64,000 bases of DNA, from contig NZ_CP107960.1 in the NCBI RefSeq assembly GCF_036077095.1, positions 4,154,001 through 4,218,000 of the forward strand. Reading direction: 5' to 3'. The stretch is from Streptomyces sp. NBC_00376. GTDB taxonomy: Bacteria; Actinomycetota; Actinomycetes; Streptomycetales; Streptomycetaceae. Each line of letters begins with the position of its first letter. Position 1 is the first letter of the stretch. The translations under genes were made by a program, and so were the position numbers. The notes below the pieces were generated by a model, which was given only the letters and a program-made list of their open reading frames with translations, was not told the DNA's origin and made no database searches. Below are positions 8,009-15,557 of the stretch, piece by piece.

Positions 8009-9403
8009 ATGAACGGCGTCACGCTCGAAACCCTGGACGCGATGCGGACGGCGCTGCGCGGTCCCGTCGTCGGCCCGCGGGACCCGGAGTACCGCGAGGC
8101 CCGCACCGTCCACAACGCCATGATCGACAAACGGCCGGCGGCGGTGGTGCGGTGCGCCGACGCGGCGGACGTCATGGCCGCCGTCGGCTTCGTACGGGAC
8201 GCGGGCCTCACGCTCGCGGTCCGCGGCGGCGGCCACAGCGGTGCGGGCCTGTGCCTGGTGGACGACGGCGTCACCGTCGACCTCTCGCCCATGCGCTGGA
8301 CGCACGTCGACCCCGCCGCGCGGACGGCCACGGTCGGCGGCGGCACCACGCTCGGCGACCTCGACCACGCCACCCACGCGTTCGGGCTGGCCACCCCCTC
8401 CGGAATCCTGTCGTCCACCGGCATCGGCGGCCTCGCCCTCGGCGGCGGCCACGGCTACCTCACCCGCAAGTACGGCCTGACGATCGACAATCTGCTGGCC
8501 GCGGACGTGGTCCTGGCGGACGGCACGTCGGTGCGGGCGGACAGCATCACCCACCCCGACCTGTTCTGGGCGCTGCGCGGCGGTGGCGGGAACTTCGGCG
8601 TCGTCACCTCCTTCACCTTCCGGCTGCATCCGGTGGACACGGTGGGCGTCGCCATCACGCTCTGGCCGGTCGACCGGATCCATGACGTACTGCGCTGGTA
8701 CCGCGACTTCCTGCCGCAGGCCCCCGAGGACCTCAACGGCTTCTTCGCCGCGCTCACCGTGCCGCCGGGGCCCCCGTTCCCGGAGGAGATCCACGGTCAG
8801 AAGATGTGCGGCGTGGTGTGGTGCTGGACCGGCGACCCCGAACTCCTCGAAACCGTCCTCGAGCCCGTCGAGGACCCCGGCCGGCCCGCGTTCCACTTCA
8901 TGGCCCCGATGCCGTACACCGTCCTGCAGGCCATGTTCGACGAACTGTTTCCCCCGGGTCTGCAGTGGTACTGGCGCGGCAACTTCTTCGACCGGATCAC
9001 CGACGACGCCGTCGACGTACACGCCAAGTACGCCGAGAACCTCCCCACCGCCCTGTCGACCACACACCTGTACCCGGTCGACGCGGCCGCCCACCGGCTC
9101 GGCCCCGACGACACGGCCTGGGCCTACCGGGACGCGGTCTGGTCCGGTGTGATCGCGGGCATCGACCCGGATCCGGACAACGCCGAGCAGCTCAGGCAGT
9201 GGTGCGTCGACTACTGGGAGGAGCTGCACCCGCACTCCATGGGCGGTACGTACGTGAACTTCATCGGCGCGGGCGAGACCCCGGACCGGATACGGGCCAC
9301 CTACCGCGACCACTACGACCGCCTGGCCGCGATCAAGCGCACCTACGACCCGCACAACTTCTTCCACGCCAACCAGAACATCCGACCGGCAGCGGCGGCC
9401 TGA
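8009..9403 (+). CDS. FAD-binding oxidoreductase, berberine-bridge-enzyme-like
   Basis: A 464-residue flavoprotein of the PCMH/VAO fold with a C-terminal BBE domain (about 415-455, ending YDPHNFFHANQNI). H76 in RGGGHSGAG is the expected site of covalent 8-alpha-histidyl FAD attachment. The second covalent position, a cysteine in bicovalent members, is not seen: the segment is GILSSTGIGGLALGGG. The flavin is therefore probably monocovalent. Such enzymes oxidise sugars, alkaloids or polyketide alcohols; the substrate here is unknown. Start ATG at MNGVTLETL follows an AGGAGATGG site. Confidence 0.9.
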   Translation: MNGVTLETLDAMRTALRGPVVGPRDPEYREARTVHNAMIDKRPAAVVRCADAADVMAAVGFVRDAGLTLAVRGGGHSGAGLCLVDDGVTVDLSPMRWTHVDPAARTATVGGGTTLGDLDHATHAFGLATPSGILSSTGIGGLALGGGHGYLTRKYGLTIDNLLAADVVLADGTSVRADSITHPDLFWALRGGGGNFGVVTSFTFRLHPVDTVGVAITLWPVDRIHDVLRWYRDFLPQAPEDLNGFFAALTVPPGPPFPEEIHGQKMCGVVWCWTGDPELLETVLEPVEDPGRPAFHFMAPMPYTVLQAMFDELFPPGLQWYWRGNFFDRITDDAVDVHAKYAENLPTALSTTHLYPVDAAAHRLGPDDTAWAYRDAVWSGVIAGIDPDPDNAEQLRQWCVDYWEELHPHSMGGTYVNFIGAGETPDRIRATYRDHYDRLAAIKRTYDPHNFFHANQNIRPAAAA

Positions 9404-9418
9404 CGCATTTCATCCCGA

Positions 9419-9640
9419 TCAGACCGGCTCGTGGGCACTCGCCCGGGAGCGGCATGCTCCTCGGTCGTTCCGGTCGTCCCGGTCGTCCCGGTCGTCGCGG
9501 CCCGGCTGCCGGAAGCCGATGACGACGCCTGCTGCGACCAGCAGGGCACCGATGACACCGGCGGGGCCCGCCCGGCCGAAACCGAGTGCGACGGTGGTGA
9601 GCAGTGCGCCCACGGGGACGAGACCGGCGAAGAGGCCCGC
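9419..9640 (-). pseudogene. Possible remnant of a small membrane protein
   Basis: On the minus strand a frame gives two hydrophobic stretches (VGALLTTVALGFG and VIGALLVAAGVVIGF) followed by an Arg/Asp tail encoded by a tandem repeat of a 9-bp unit at about 9462-9500. A GTG near 9606 could start a 64-residue peptide, but no ribosome site is convincing, and the longer frame runs back into the tRNA-Lys terminator. It may be a decayed gene or chance. The rest of the 9404-9745 interval shows no other feature. Confidence 0.25.
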
Positions 9641-9745
9641 GCGGTCGGCGCCGACCCCGACACCCTCGCCGCCCGCATCATCGACACCTTGCCGCGCGGC
9701 GACGGCCCATGCACCTGAACCGGCCGCACCCGCGCGAGAACGACG

Positions 9746-9780
9746 CAGCGCCCCGACCGCAAGGAGCGGTCGGGGCGCTG
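9746..9780 (-). terminator. Hairpin terminator downstream of tRNA-Lys
   Basis: Perfect 15-bp inverted repeat (arms 9746-9760 and 9766-9780) with a 5-nt loop, 13 nt past the 3' end of the minus-strand tRNA-Lys gene. Confidence 0.7.
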
Positions 9781-9793
9781 TCGTGATGACGCG

Positions 9794-9866
9794 TAGGCCG
9801 TGTGGGACTCGAACCCACAACCAACGGATTAAAAGTCCGCTGCTCTGCCAATTGAGCTAACGGCCC
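9794..9866 (-). tRNA. tRNA-Lys (TTT)
   Basis: A 73-nt cloverleaf with anticodon TTT in loop CTTTTAA, canonical D loop (AATTGGCA) and T loop (TTCGAGT), and a fully paired acceptor stem. CCA is not encoded. Confidence 0.95.
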
Positions 9867-9957
9867 TCGGCGAATCACCCCTGAGCATAGCCCGCCGGGG
9901 CCCGGCCGCCGATCGGGTATCGGTTACCGGGCCCCGTCACAGTGGATTCCCGGTCCG

Positions 9958-11481
9958 TCAGACGGGGTCGTCCGGGGTGATCGTGCCCTTGTGATCCGGT
10001 TTGAGGAACCAGTGCCTCGCCGATGCCAGCCACCAGGTCGCCGCGAAGCCCAGGACCACCAGCACCGCGACGGGCGCGTAGTTGAACGTCTCCCAAGTGA
10101 CCGGCGAGAGCTGCGGCAGCATGAAGAGCACCGTGATGATCAGGACCCAGACCACCGCCACGATGCCGATCGGGCGGGACCAGCGGCCCAGGTGCCAGGG
10201 GCCCGGGGTGAAGTCGCCGCCCCGGAGCAGGCGGAGCAACGTGGGGATGACGTAGGCGATGTAGAGGCCGATCACCGCGATCGAGGTCACCGCCGCGTAC
10301 GCCGTGACGTTGATCAGGTACGGAAGTCCCAGCGCGAGCGCGCCGGCCGCGGCGAGCCAGACCGCGGCGACGGGGGTGCGGGTGCGGGGGCTGACCGTGT
10401 GCCAGACGCGGGAGAAGGGCAGGGCCCCGTCGCGCGAGAAGGCGTAGATCATGCGGCTGTTGGCGGTCACGGACGCCATGCCGCAGAAGAGCTGGGCGCC
10501 GATCACGATCAGCAGCAGGAGCTTGCCGGTGGTGGCGCCGAGGGCGTCCAGGAGGATCTGGGCGGGCGGGGCACCGGTCGGCGAGTTCAGCGCCCCGTCG
10601 TACGACTGGATGGCGAAGGTGAAGCCGAGGAGCAGGACGAAGCCCGCGATCCAGGAGGTCCAGATCGACTGGACGATGCCCTTCGGGCCGGCCGTCGCCG
10701 CGTCGTGGGTCTCCTCCGTCATATGGGCGGAGGCGTCGTAGCCGGTGAAGGTGTACTGCGCCATCAGCAGCCCGATCATCACGACGTAGAAGCCGCTGCC
10801 CCAGCCGGTGTTGTTGACGAACTCGGTGAAGACGAAGGACGCCGACTGGTGCGAGTCCGGTACGAAGGTCAGGGCGCCGACGATGACGGCGACGCCGATG
10901 ACGTGCCACCAGACGCTCACACTGTTCAGGATCGCGACGATCCGCACCCCGAAGGTGTTGAGCAGGCCGTGCAGCAGCAGGATCGCGGCGAAGAGCAGGA
11001 TCGTACGGGTGGGGGTGACGCCGAAACCGAACTGGAGGTTCAGGTACGCGCCCAGGAAGGACGCCGCCCCGAAGTCGATCCCGGCGGTGACGGCGACCTG
11101 GCCCAGGACGTTGAACCAGCCCGTGAACCAGGCCCAGGCCGCGGCCGAGCGCGGCGGGGCCAGCCGGTGGGCCCAGAAGTAGAGGCCGGCGGAGGTCGGG
11201 TACGCCGAACAGATCTCGGCCATCGCCAGGCCGACGAACAGCGTCATCAGGCCGACTCCGACCCAGCCCCAGGTGATGACGGCGGGGCCGCCGGTGTTCA
11301 TGCCGAAGAGGTAGAGCGTGAGGCAGCCGGAGAGCACCGAGATGATCGTGAACGAGACGGCGTAGTTGGAGAATGCCGACATGCGCCGGGCCAGCGTCTG
11401 CGTGTACCCGAGCTGTGCGAGGCGCTCCTCGTCGGAGACGCCCGGTGGTGGTGGCCGGTCCTCGCCTGTGTCGATTGTCAT
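9958..11481 (-). CDS. APC-superfamily amino acid permease
   Basis: A 507-residue, roughly 12-helix integral membrane transporter of the amino acid-polyamine-organocation superfamily. The N-terminal segment DEERLAQLGY followed by RRMSAFSNYAVSFTIIS is typical of the ACT/GABA-permease-like branch, which imports amino acids such as GABA, choline-like compounds or branched amino acids. I chose the ATG giving MTIDTGEDR; a start 17 codons upstream lacks family similarity. The gene follows tRNA-Lys on the same strand and has no obvious operon partner. Substrate unassigned. Confidence 0.9.
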   Translation of the reverse strand: MTIDTGEDRPPPPGVSDEERLAQLGYTQTLARRMSAFSNYAVSFTIISVLSGCLTLYLFGMNTGGPAVITWGWVGVGLMTLFVGLAMAEICSAYPTSAGLYFWAHRLAPPRSAAAWAWFTGWFNVLGQVAVTAGIDFGAASFLGAYLNLQFGFGVTPTRTILLFAAILLLHGLLNTFGVRIVAILNSVSVWWHVIGVAVIVGALTFVPDSHQSASFVFTEFVNNTGWGSGFYVVMIGLLMAQYTFTGYDASAHMTEETHDAATAGPKGIVQSIWTSWIAGFVLLLGFTFAIQSYDGALNSPTGAPPAQILLDALGATTGKLLLLIVIGAQLFCGMASVTANSRMIYAFSRDGALPFSRVWHTVSPRTRTPVAAVWLAAAGALALGLPYLINVTAYAAVTSIAVIGLYIAYVIPTLLRLLRGGDFTPGPWHLGRWSRPIGIVAVVWVLIITVLFMLPQLSPVTWETFNYAPVAVLVVLGFAATWWLASARHWFLKPDHKGTITPDDPV

Positions 11482-11592
11482 GCACCCAGCGATTCCCGTG
11501 TGACGGGGCACACATGCGGCCGCCGGGGTCACGACTGGGAAAACGTGCCGGGGTACGGGGGTGGGACGCAGCCCCCCGTACCCCGGCGTCGC

Positions 11593-13170
11593 TCAGCTGA
11601 TCTTCGTGTACTTCTTCCAGCGCGTGTCGGCCAGCTTCCTCGGCGCCGAGAAACCCCCGGTGTGGTTCGCGTTGTAGAGGTACACCGCACCCGCCGGCGT
11701 CCGCGCGAGGATGTCCTGCCGCCCGTTGTGGTCCATGTCCCCGCTGCCGACGATCACGTTGTACTTGCCCCAGCCCGAGCCGATCTTCGTACGTGGCGCG
11801 AAGCCGCCCTTGCCGTTGCCCCGGTAGAGCCAGAGCACCCCGGCACTGTCCCGCGCCACGACGTCCGCACGCCCGTCGCCCGACAGGTCGCCGCGTCCGG
11901 CGATGGCGGTGTAGCTCTTCCAGGTGGTGACCTTCGTACGGCCCGCCAGGGAGCCGTCGCTCTTGCCGCGGTAGAGCCAGATCACGCCCGAGGCGTCCCG
12001 GGCGAGGATGTCGGGGAGGCCGTCCCCGCTGAGGTCCCGGGTGGCCACGATCCGGTTGTACTTGGACCAGCCGGTGCCCAGTTTCACCTTCCCGGCCTTG
12101 CCGAGATCGCTGTGGCTCAGGGCGCTGGGAATGCGATAGAGCGTGCCGCCCGGCGTACGGGCGAGCAGGTCGCCCTTGCCGTCGCCTCCCAGGTCGCCCA
12201 GCTCGGTCATGAAGTCGAACTGGTCGCGCCAGTCGATCATCGAGCCGATGCTGTCGACGTAGCAGTCGCTGAGCCTGCCCTGCTGGTCCGTCGTGCAGAG
12301 GTCGATGAGGTCGCCGGGCTCCCGCGCCAGGACCGAGCCGCTGATCCGCTCGTCGAGGTCGACGTCGCGGGTCCAGTCGATGACCGTGGACCGGTAGGAG
12401 GAGATCCGGGTGTAGAGCCGTACCCCGCCCGTCACACAACCGGTGGCCCTGGTGGCCGAAATGGCGATGAGCTTGCCGCCGCCGACGAGCGCCCCGCCCG
12501 CGTCGCCGAAGCACTGGTCCTCGTCCGCGACGGGCGGCGCGCCCGGGGCCGGAACGGTGCAGAGCGTGCCGCTCGGCAGCGTACGGCCGAGCAGTGCGGC
12601 GCAGGACGCCGCCGACTTGAGCACCGCCTGCTCGCTGTGGCGGACCCGCGGGGCGTCCGTCAGATCCAGCCCCGCCCACGAGTAGAACGTCGCCTTGGCG
12701 CCCGCCGCGTACAGCGCCGTGTCGGCCGACGAAGCGAGCACCGGCTTGCCGTACGAGGCCGGCGTCGCCCGGATCGCCACCGAGACGGCCCCCCGGCGGG
12801 TGGCCGCGTCGTACGTGGGGTGGCTGCGATAGCGCGGATCGCTGCCGCCGCTCGACAGCTGACCGCTCGACAGGTCGTACTCCCACTCCATGTCGGCGTG
12901 GCTGCGGCCGGTGAAACAGTCGGGCGTGGCCAGGGTCCGGGTCCTGGACAGCGTGATGCCGGTGCAGGCCCGGTGGGAGCCGTCCGCGTCGTCGGCGTAG
13001 TGGAGCGGGATGAGCCACGACGGGACCGTCGTGGCCGCCCGTGCCTGCGGCGCGGAACCCAGCAGCCCGGCGAGCACGGCTCCGGCCGCGGCCAGGGTGG
13101 TGAGCGCCCTGCCCGCCCCCGGCACCGCGAACCGGCCCCGCACCGAACGTCCTTCGGTCATCAGAGTCAT
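11593..13170 (-). CDS. Secreted trypsin-fold pseudoprotease with FG-GAP/VCBS repeats
   Basis: A 525-residue exported protein with a signal peptide at about 12-45 (Ala/Leu core, cleavage near PQARAATT). Residues 48-268 have the layout of an S1 trypsin-like domain, but the catalytic residues are missing. The His motif (TAAHC) reads ATPDC at 81-85, and the GDSGG motif reads GDAGG at 222-226. No acidic residue stands at the expected Asp position near 129. Residues about 285-525 contain four FG-GAP/VCBS blades such as GDLSGDGRADVVARDSAG, probably a beta-propeller binding calcium through DxDxDG. It overlaps the upstream VCBS gene in a TGATG junction, so the two are probably translated together. Proteolysis is unlikely; a binding role is inferred. 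Confidence 0.85.
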   Translation of the reverse strand: MTLMTEGRSVRGRFAVPGAGRALTTLAAAGAVLAGLLGSAPQARAATTVPSWLIPLHYADDADGSHRACTGITLSRTRTLATPDCFTGRSHADMEWEYDLSSGQLSSGGSDPRYRSHPTYDAATRRGAVSVAIRATPASYGKPVLASSADTALYAAGAKATFYSWAGLDLTDAPRVRHSEQAVLKSAASCAALLGRTLPSGTLCTVPAPGAPPVADEDQCFGDAGGALVGGGKLIAISATRATGCVTGGVRLYTRISSYRSTVIDWTRDVDLDERISGSVLAREPGDLIDLCTTDQQGRLSDCYVDSIGSMIDWRDQFDFMTELGDLGGDGKGDLLARTPGGTLYRIPSALSHSDLGKAGKVKLGTGWSKYNRIVATRDLSGDGLPDILARDASGVIWLYRGKSDGSLAGRTKVTTWKSYTAIAGRGDLSGDGRADVVARDSAGVLWLYRGNGKGGFAPRTKIGSGWGKYNVIVGSGDMDHNGRQDILARTPAGAVYLYNANHTGGFSAPRKLADTRWKKYTKIS

Positions 13171-15308
13171 CAGAAGACCCCCTTGTAGCCCTGCCAGCCG
13201 GTGGCGATCTTCGTGCGCGAGCCGAACGATCCCTTGCCGTCGCCGTTGTTGCGGAAGAGGTTGCCCGAGCGGTCCCGCTCGACGATGTCGGCCTTCCCGT
13301 CGCCGGTGATGTCGCCCACCCCGACGATGGTGTCGTACGAGGTCCCCCACGCGCCGAAGACCTTCACGCGCTCCTTCAGCTTCCCGGTGGCGGTGCCGTC
13401 GTAGCGGTAGAGCGTGCCGTCCTTGTGGTGGGCCAGCACATCGCCGTACCCGTCGCCGTTGAGATCACCGGCGCCCACGACCTTCGAGTAGCCGGTCCAG
13501 GACGAGCGGATCTTCACCCCGGCCTTCAGCTTGCCGTGACCGTCATCGGCGAAGAGGTGGACGTCGCTGGTCGACGCCTTGCGCGCGAGCAGGTCGGGCC
13601 GGCCGTCACCGGTCAGATCACCGGGCACGGTCAGCACGTTGTACGCGTTCCACCCCGTGCCCAGGGAGGTGTGGCTGCTGCTCGGCGTGTACGGGGAGCC
13701 GCACTTCCCGGCGTACCGGCGCAGCTCCCCGCCCGGCATCCGTACGAGCATCTCGGCGCACCGGTCGCTGCCCATGTCCCCGAACGGCACCGCCACCGTG
13801 CCCTTGGGCCAGCCGGCGCCGGAGCGCTTCCAGTCGAACTTCCCCCTGCCCTCGGTGTAGTGCAGGGTCAGCTCGCCGACCGAGTTGAGCGTGACCAGCT
13901 CGCCGAAGTCGAGGCCGCCCTGGTCGTGGTGGCCCTGGAGGCCGCCGCCGACCGAGATCTTTCCGCCGGTGGTGTAGGTGTCTTCGCCCTCGGTCGCCCT
14001 GGCGGTCAGCGTCCAGGTGTGGTTCTCGTTGGACGGATAGCCGCCCGCGTCGGTCCTGCCGTCCCAGGCGACGTCGACCTCGGCACCCGGCCCCCCGGTC
14101 AAGGTGCGCACCGTACGACCGTGCGCGTCCTTCACCACGAAGGTCCAGGTCACGGGCCTGTTCAGCTGCCAGGTGCTCTCCCACCTCTGGCCGCCGCTGG
14201 TGTTCTTGAGATCGATGTACCCGGCGTTGAGATCCGACTCGATCTTCGCCAGGGGCTGCGCGGGCACCTCGCTCGGCACGATCCGGATCGCCTTGTCCGG
14301 GCCGACGTACGCGATGTCGCCGCCGAACTTGTCCACGGCCCAGGTCAGTCGGCGCTGGTCGGTGGTGGTGCCCGCGGGCAGGTCCGCGATCTCCCGGGGC
14401 GGTGCGGCCGTCCCGTTGTGGAAGTCGGTGAGCACCAGCTTCCCGGCGGTGCGGTCGTGCCGGACGAGATAGCCGTCGCCGACGAGCGCGTCGCCGGACG
14501 GCACGGTGAAGCTCTTCTTCGCCGTACGGTCGTAGACCCCGGCGACGCCGTTCGTGCCGCAGTTCCAGTAGATCCAGCGGCCGACGGTCTGGAGTTCCTT
14601 GATCACGCACGGGGCACCGGTGGCGGCGGTGGCGACGACCTTCTTCTGTTCGAGGTCGGTGGCGGTGATCGCTCCGGCGGTGGAACTCGCCGTCCACAGC
14701 GCCGATCCCCATACCGAGGCGGCGGTGGCGGAACGGGTCATCCGGACATCCGCGCCGCGGTATTCGCCGACGGCGTCGACGTACTGCTTGCCCGTCGACG
14801 CCGCGTTGTAGACGAAATAGCGTCCGGTCGCGTCCACGAACCGGCCGCCGGTCACAGCGGGTTCGCCGAAGCTGTGGAGAGTGCCCGCCGTCAGCCAGAT
14901 CTGGGCACGCTCCTGGCCGTTCTCGACGAAGAAGCGGCCCACATGGCCGTTGCCGGTGGCGCGCAGCGGTACGCAGGAACCGGCGTCGCACGGCACACGC
15001 TGGGCATGCGCACCGTCCGCGTAGGTGTCGGCGTATCCCATCGAGGTGGGAGCGCTCACTGTCGACCCGTCCGCGGCGACCCGCCGGGCGAACACGAACT
15101 GCGGTCCGCTCGGGGCGATTTCCACGGTGTTCAGCACTCCACCGGCGAAGTCGATGCCCCAGACCCCACCGGTCTGCACCGGGGTCGGCGTATCCGCCGC
15201 GACAGCGCTCTGCACCGAACCGAGACCGGTGGCGGCCACGGTGAGAGCGGCCAGTGCGGCGACACGGCGCCGGGCGCCACGACCGCGTGGAGAAGCAAGG
15301 CGAGCCAA
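13170..15308 (-). CDS. Secreted FG-GAP/VCBS repeat protein
   Basis: A 712-residue exported protein. I place the start at a TTG with a strong GGGAGG ribosome site 9 nt upstream; it gives a textbook signal peptide (Arg-rich n-region RGRGARRR, hydrophobic core, cleavage after QSAVA). No ATG or GTG lies in a better position. The middle (about 60-440) looks like a surface beta-propeller or WD-like module with a FlgD-type Ig-like stretch (RTVRTLTGG, WDGRTDAGG). The last 230 residues are FG-GAP/VCBS repeats with GDLTGDGRPDLLARK-type calcium loops, closely similar to the downstream gene. Likely an extracellular adhesin or carbohydrate-binding protein; ligand unknown. Confidence 0.83.
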   Translation of the reverse strand: MARLASPRGRGARRRVAALAALTVAATGLGSVQSAVAADTPTPVQTGGVWGIDFAGGVLNTVEIAPSGPQFVFARRVAADGSTVSAPTSMGYADTYADGAHAQRVPCDAGSCVPLRATGNGHVGRFFVENGQERAQIWLTAGTLHSFGEPAVTGGRFVDATGRYFVYNAASTGKQYVDAVGEYRGADVRMTRSATAASVWGSALWTASSTAGAITATDLEQKKVVATAATGAPCVIKELQTVGRWIYWNCGTNGVAGVYDRTAKKSFTVPSGDALVGDGYLVRHDRTAGKLVLTDFHNGTAAPPREIADLPAGTTTDQRRLTWAVDKFGGDIAYVGPDKAIRIVPSEVPAQPLAKIESDLNAGYIDLKNTSGGQRWESTWQLNRPVTWTFVVKDAHGRTVRTLTGGPGAEVDVAWDGRTDAGGYPSNENHTWTLTARATEGEDTYTTGGKISVGGGLQGHHDQGGLDFGELVTLNSVGELTLHYTEGRGKFDWKRSGAGWPKGTVAVPFGDMGSDRCAEMLVRMPGGELRRYAGKCGSPYTPSSSHTSLGTGWNAYNVLTVPGDLTGDGRPDLLARKASTSDVHLFADDGHGKLKAGVKIRSSWTGYSKVVGAGDLNGDGYGDVLAHHKDGTLYRYDGTATGKLKERVKVFGAWGTSYDTIVGVGDITGDGKADIVERDRSGNLFRNNGDGKGSFGSRTKIATGWQGYKGVF

Positions 15309-15471
15309 AAGGGTCAGTCCTCCCCGAAATACCCGAAGGCATGAAGGGCACAGGTCATCAACGGCGGCCCGCCGCAAAGGAATCACGTAAAGCTCGCAAA
15401 GCCCCCCGGCCCCGCCCCTGTGCAAGTGGCCGGATGCTAGCAGCGGTCACCCATGTGAGGGAAGTGAAAAG

Positions 15472-15508
15472 AAAAGCGGGCCCGCTCGTGAAGAGCGGGC
15501 CCGCTTTC
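15472..15508 (-). terminator. Terminator of the DEAD-box helicase gene
   Basis: A 12-bp GC-rich stem (arms 15476-15487 and 15493-15504) with a 5-nt loop, followed on the minus strand by a T-rich run (TTTTCTTTTC). It lies 50 nt past the helicase stop codon and is a good intrinsic terminator. Confidence 0.85.
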
Positions 15509-15557
15509 CGCAGACCTTTCAGCGGACCTTCAGCAGGTCCTCACCGCGTTACCGCGT

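Noticed and set aside
9875..13018. About 1000-codon open frames on both strands over the permease and pseudoprotease genes
   Set aside because: They consist of Arg/Gly/Pro/His-rich translations typical of off-frame high-GC DNA and overlap well-supported genes.
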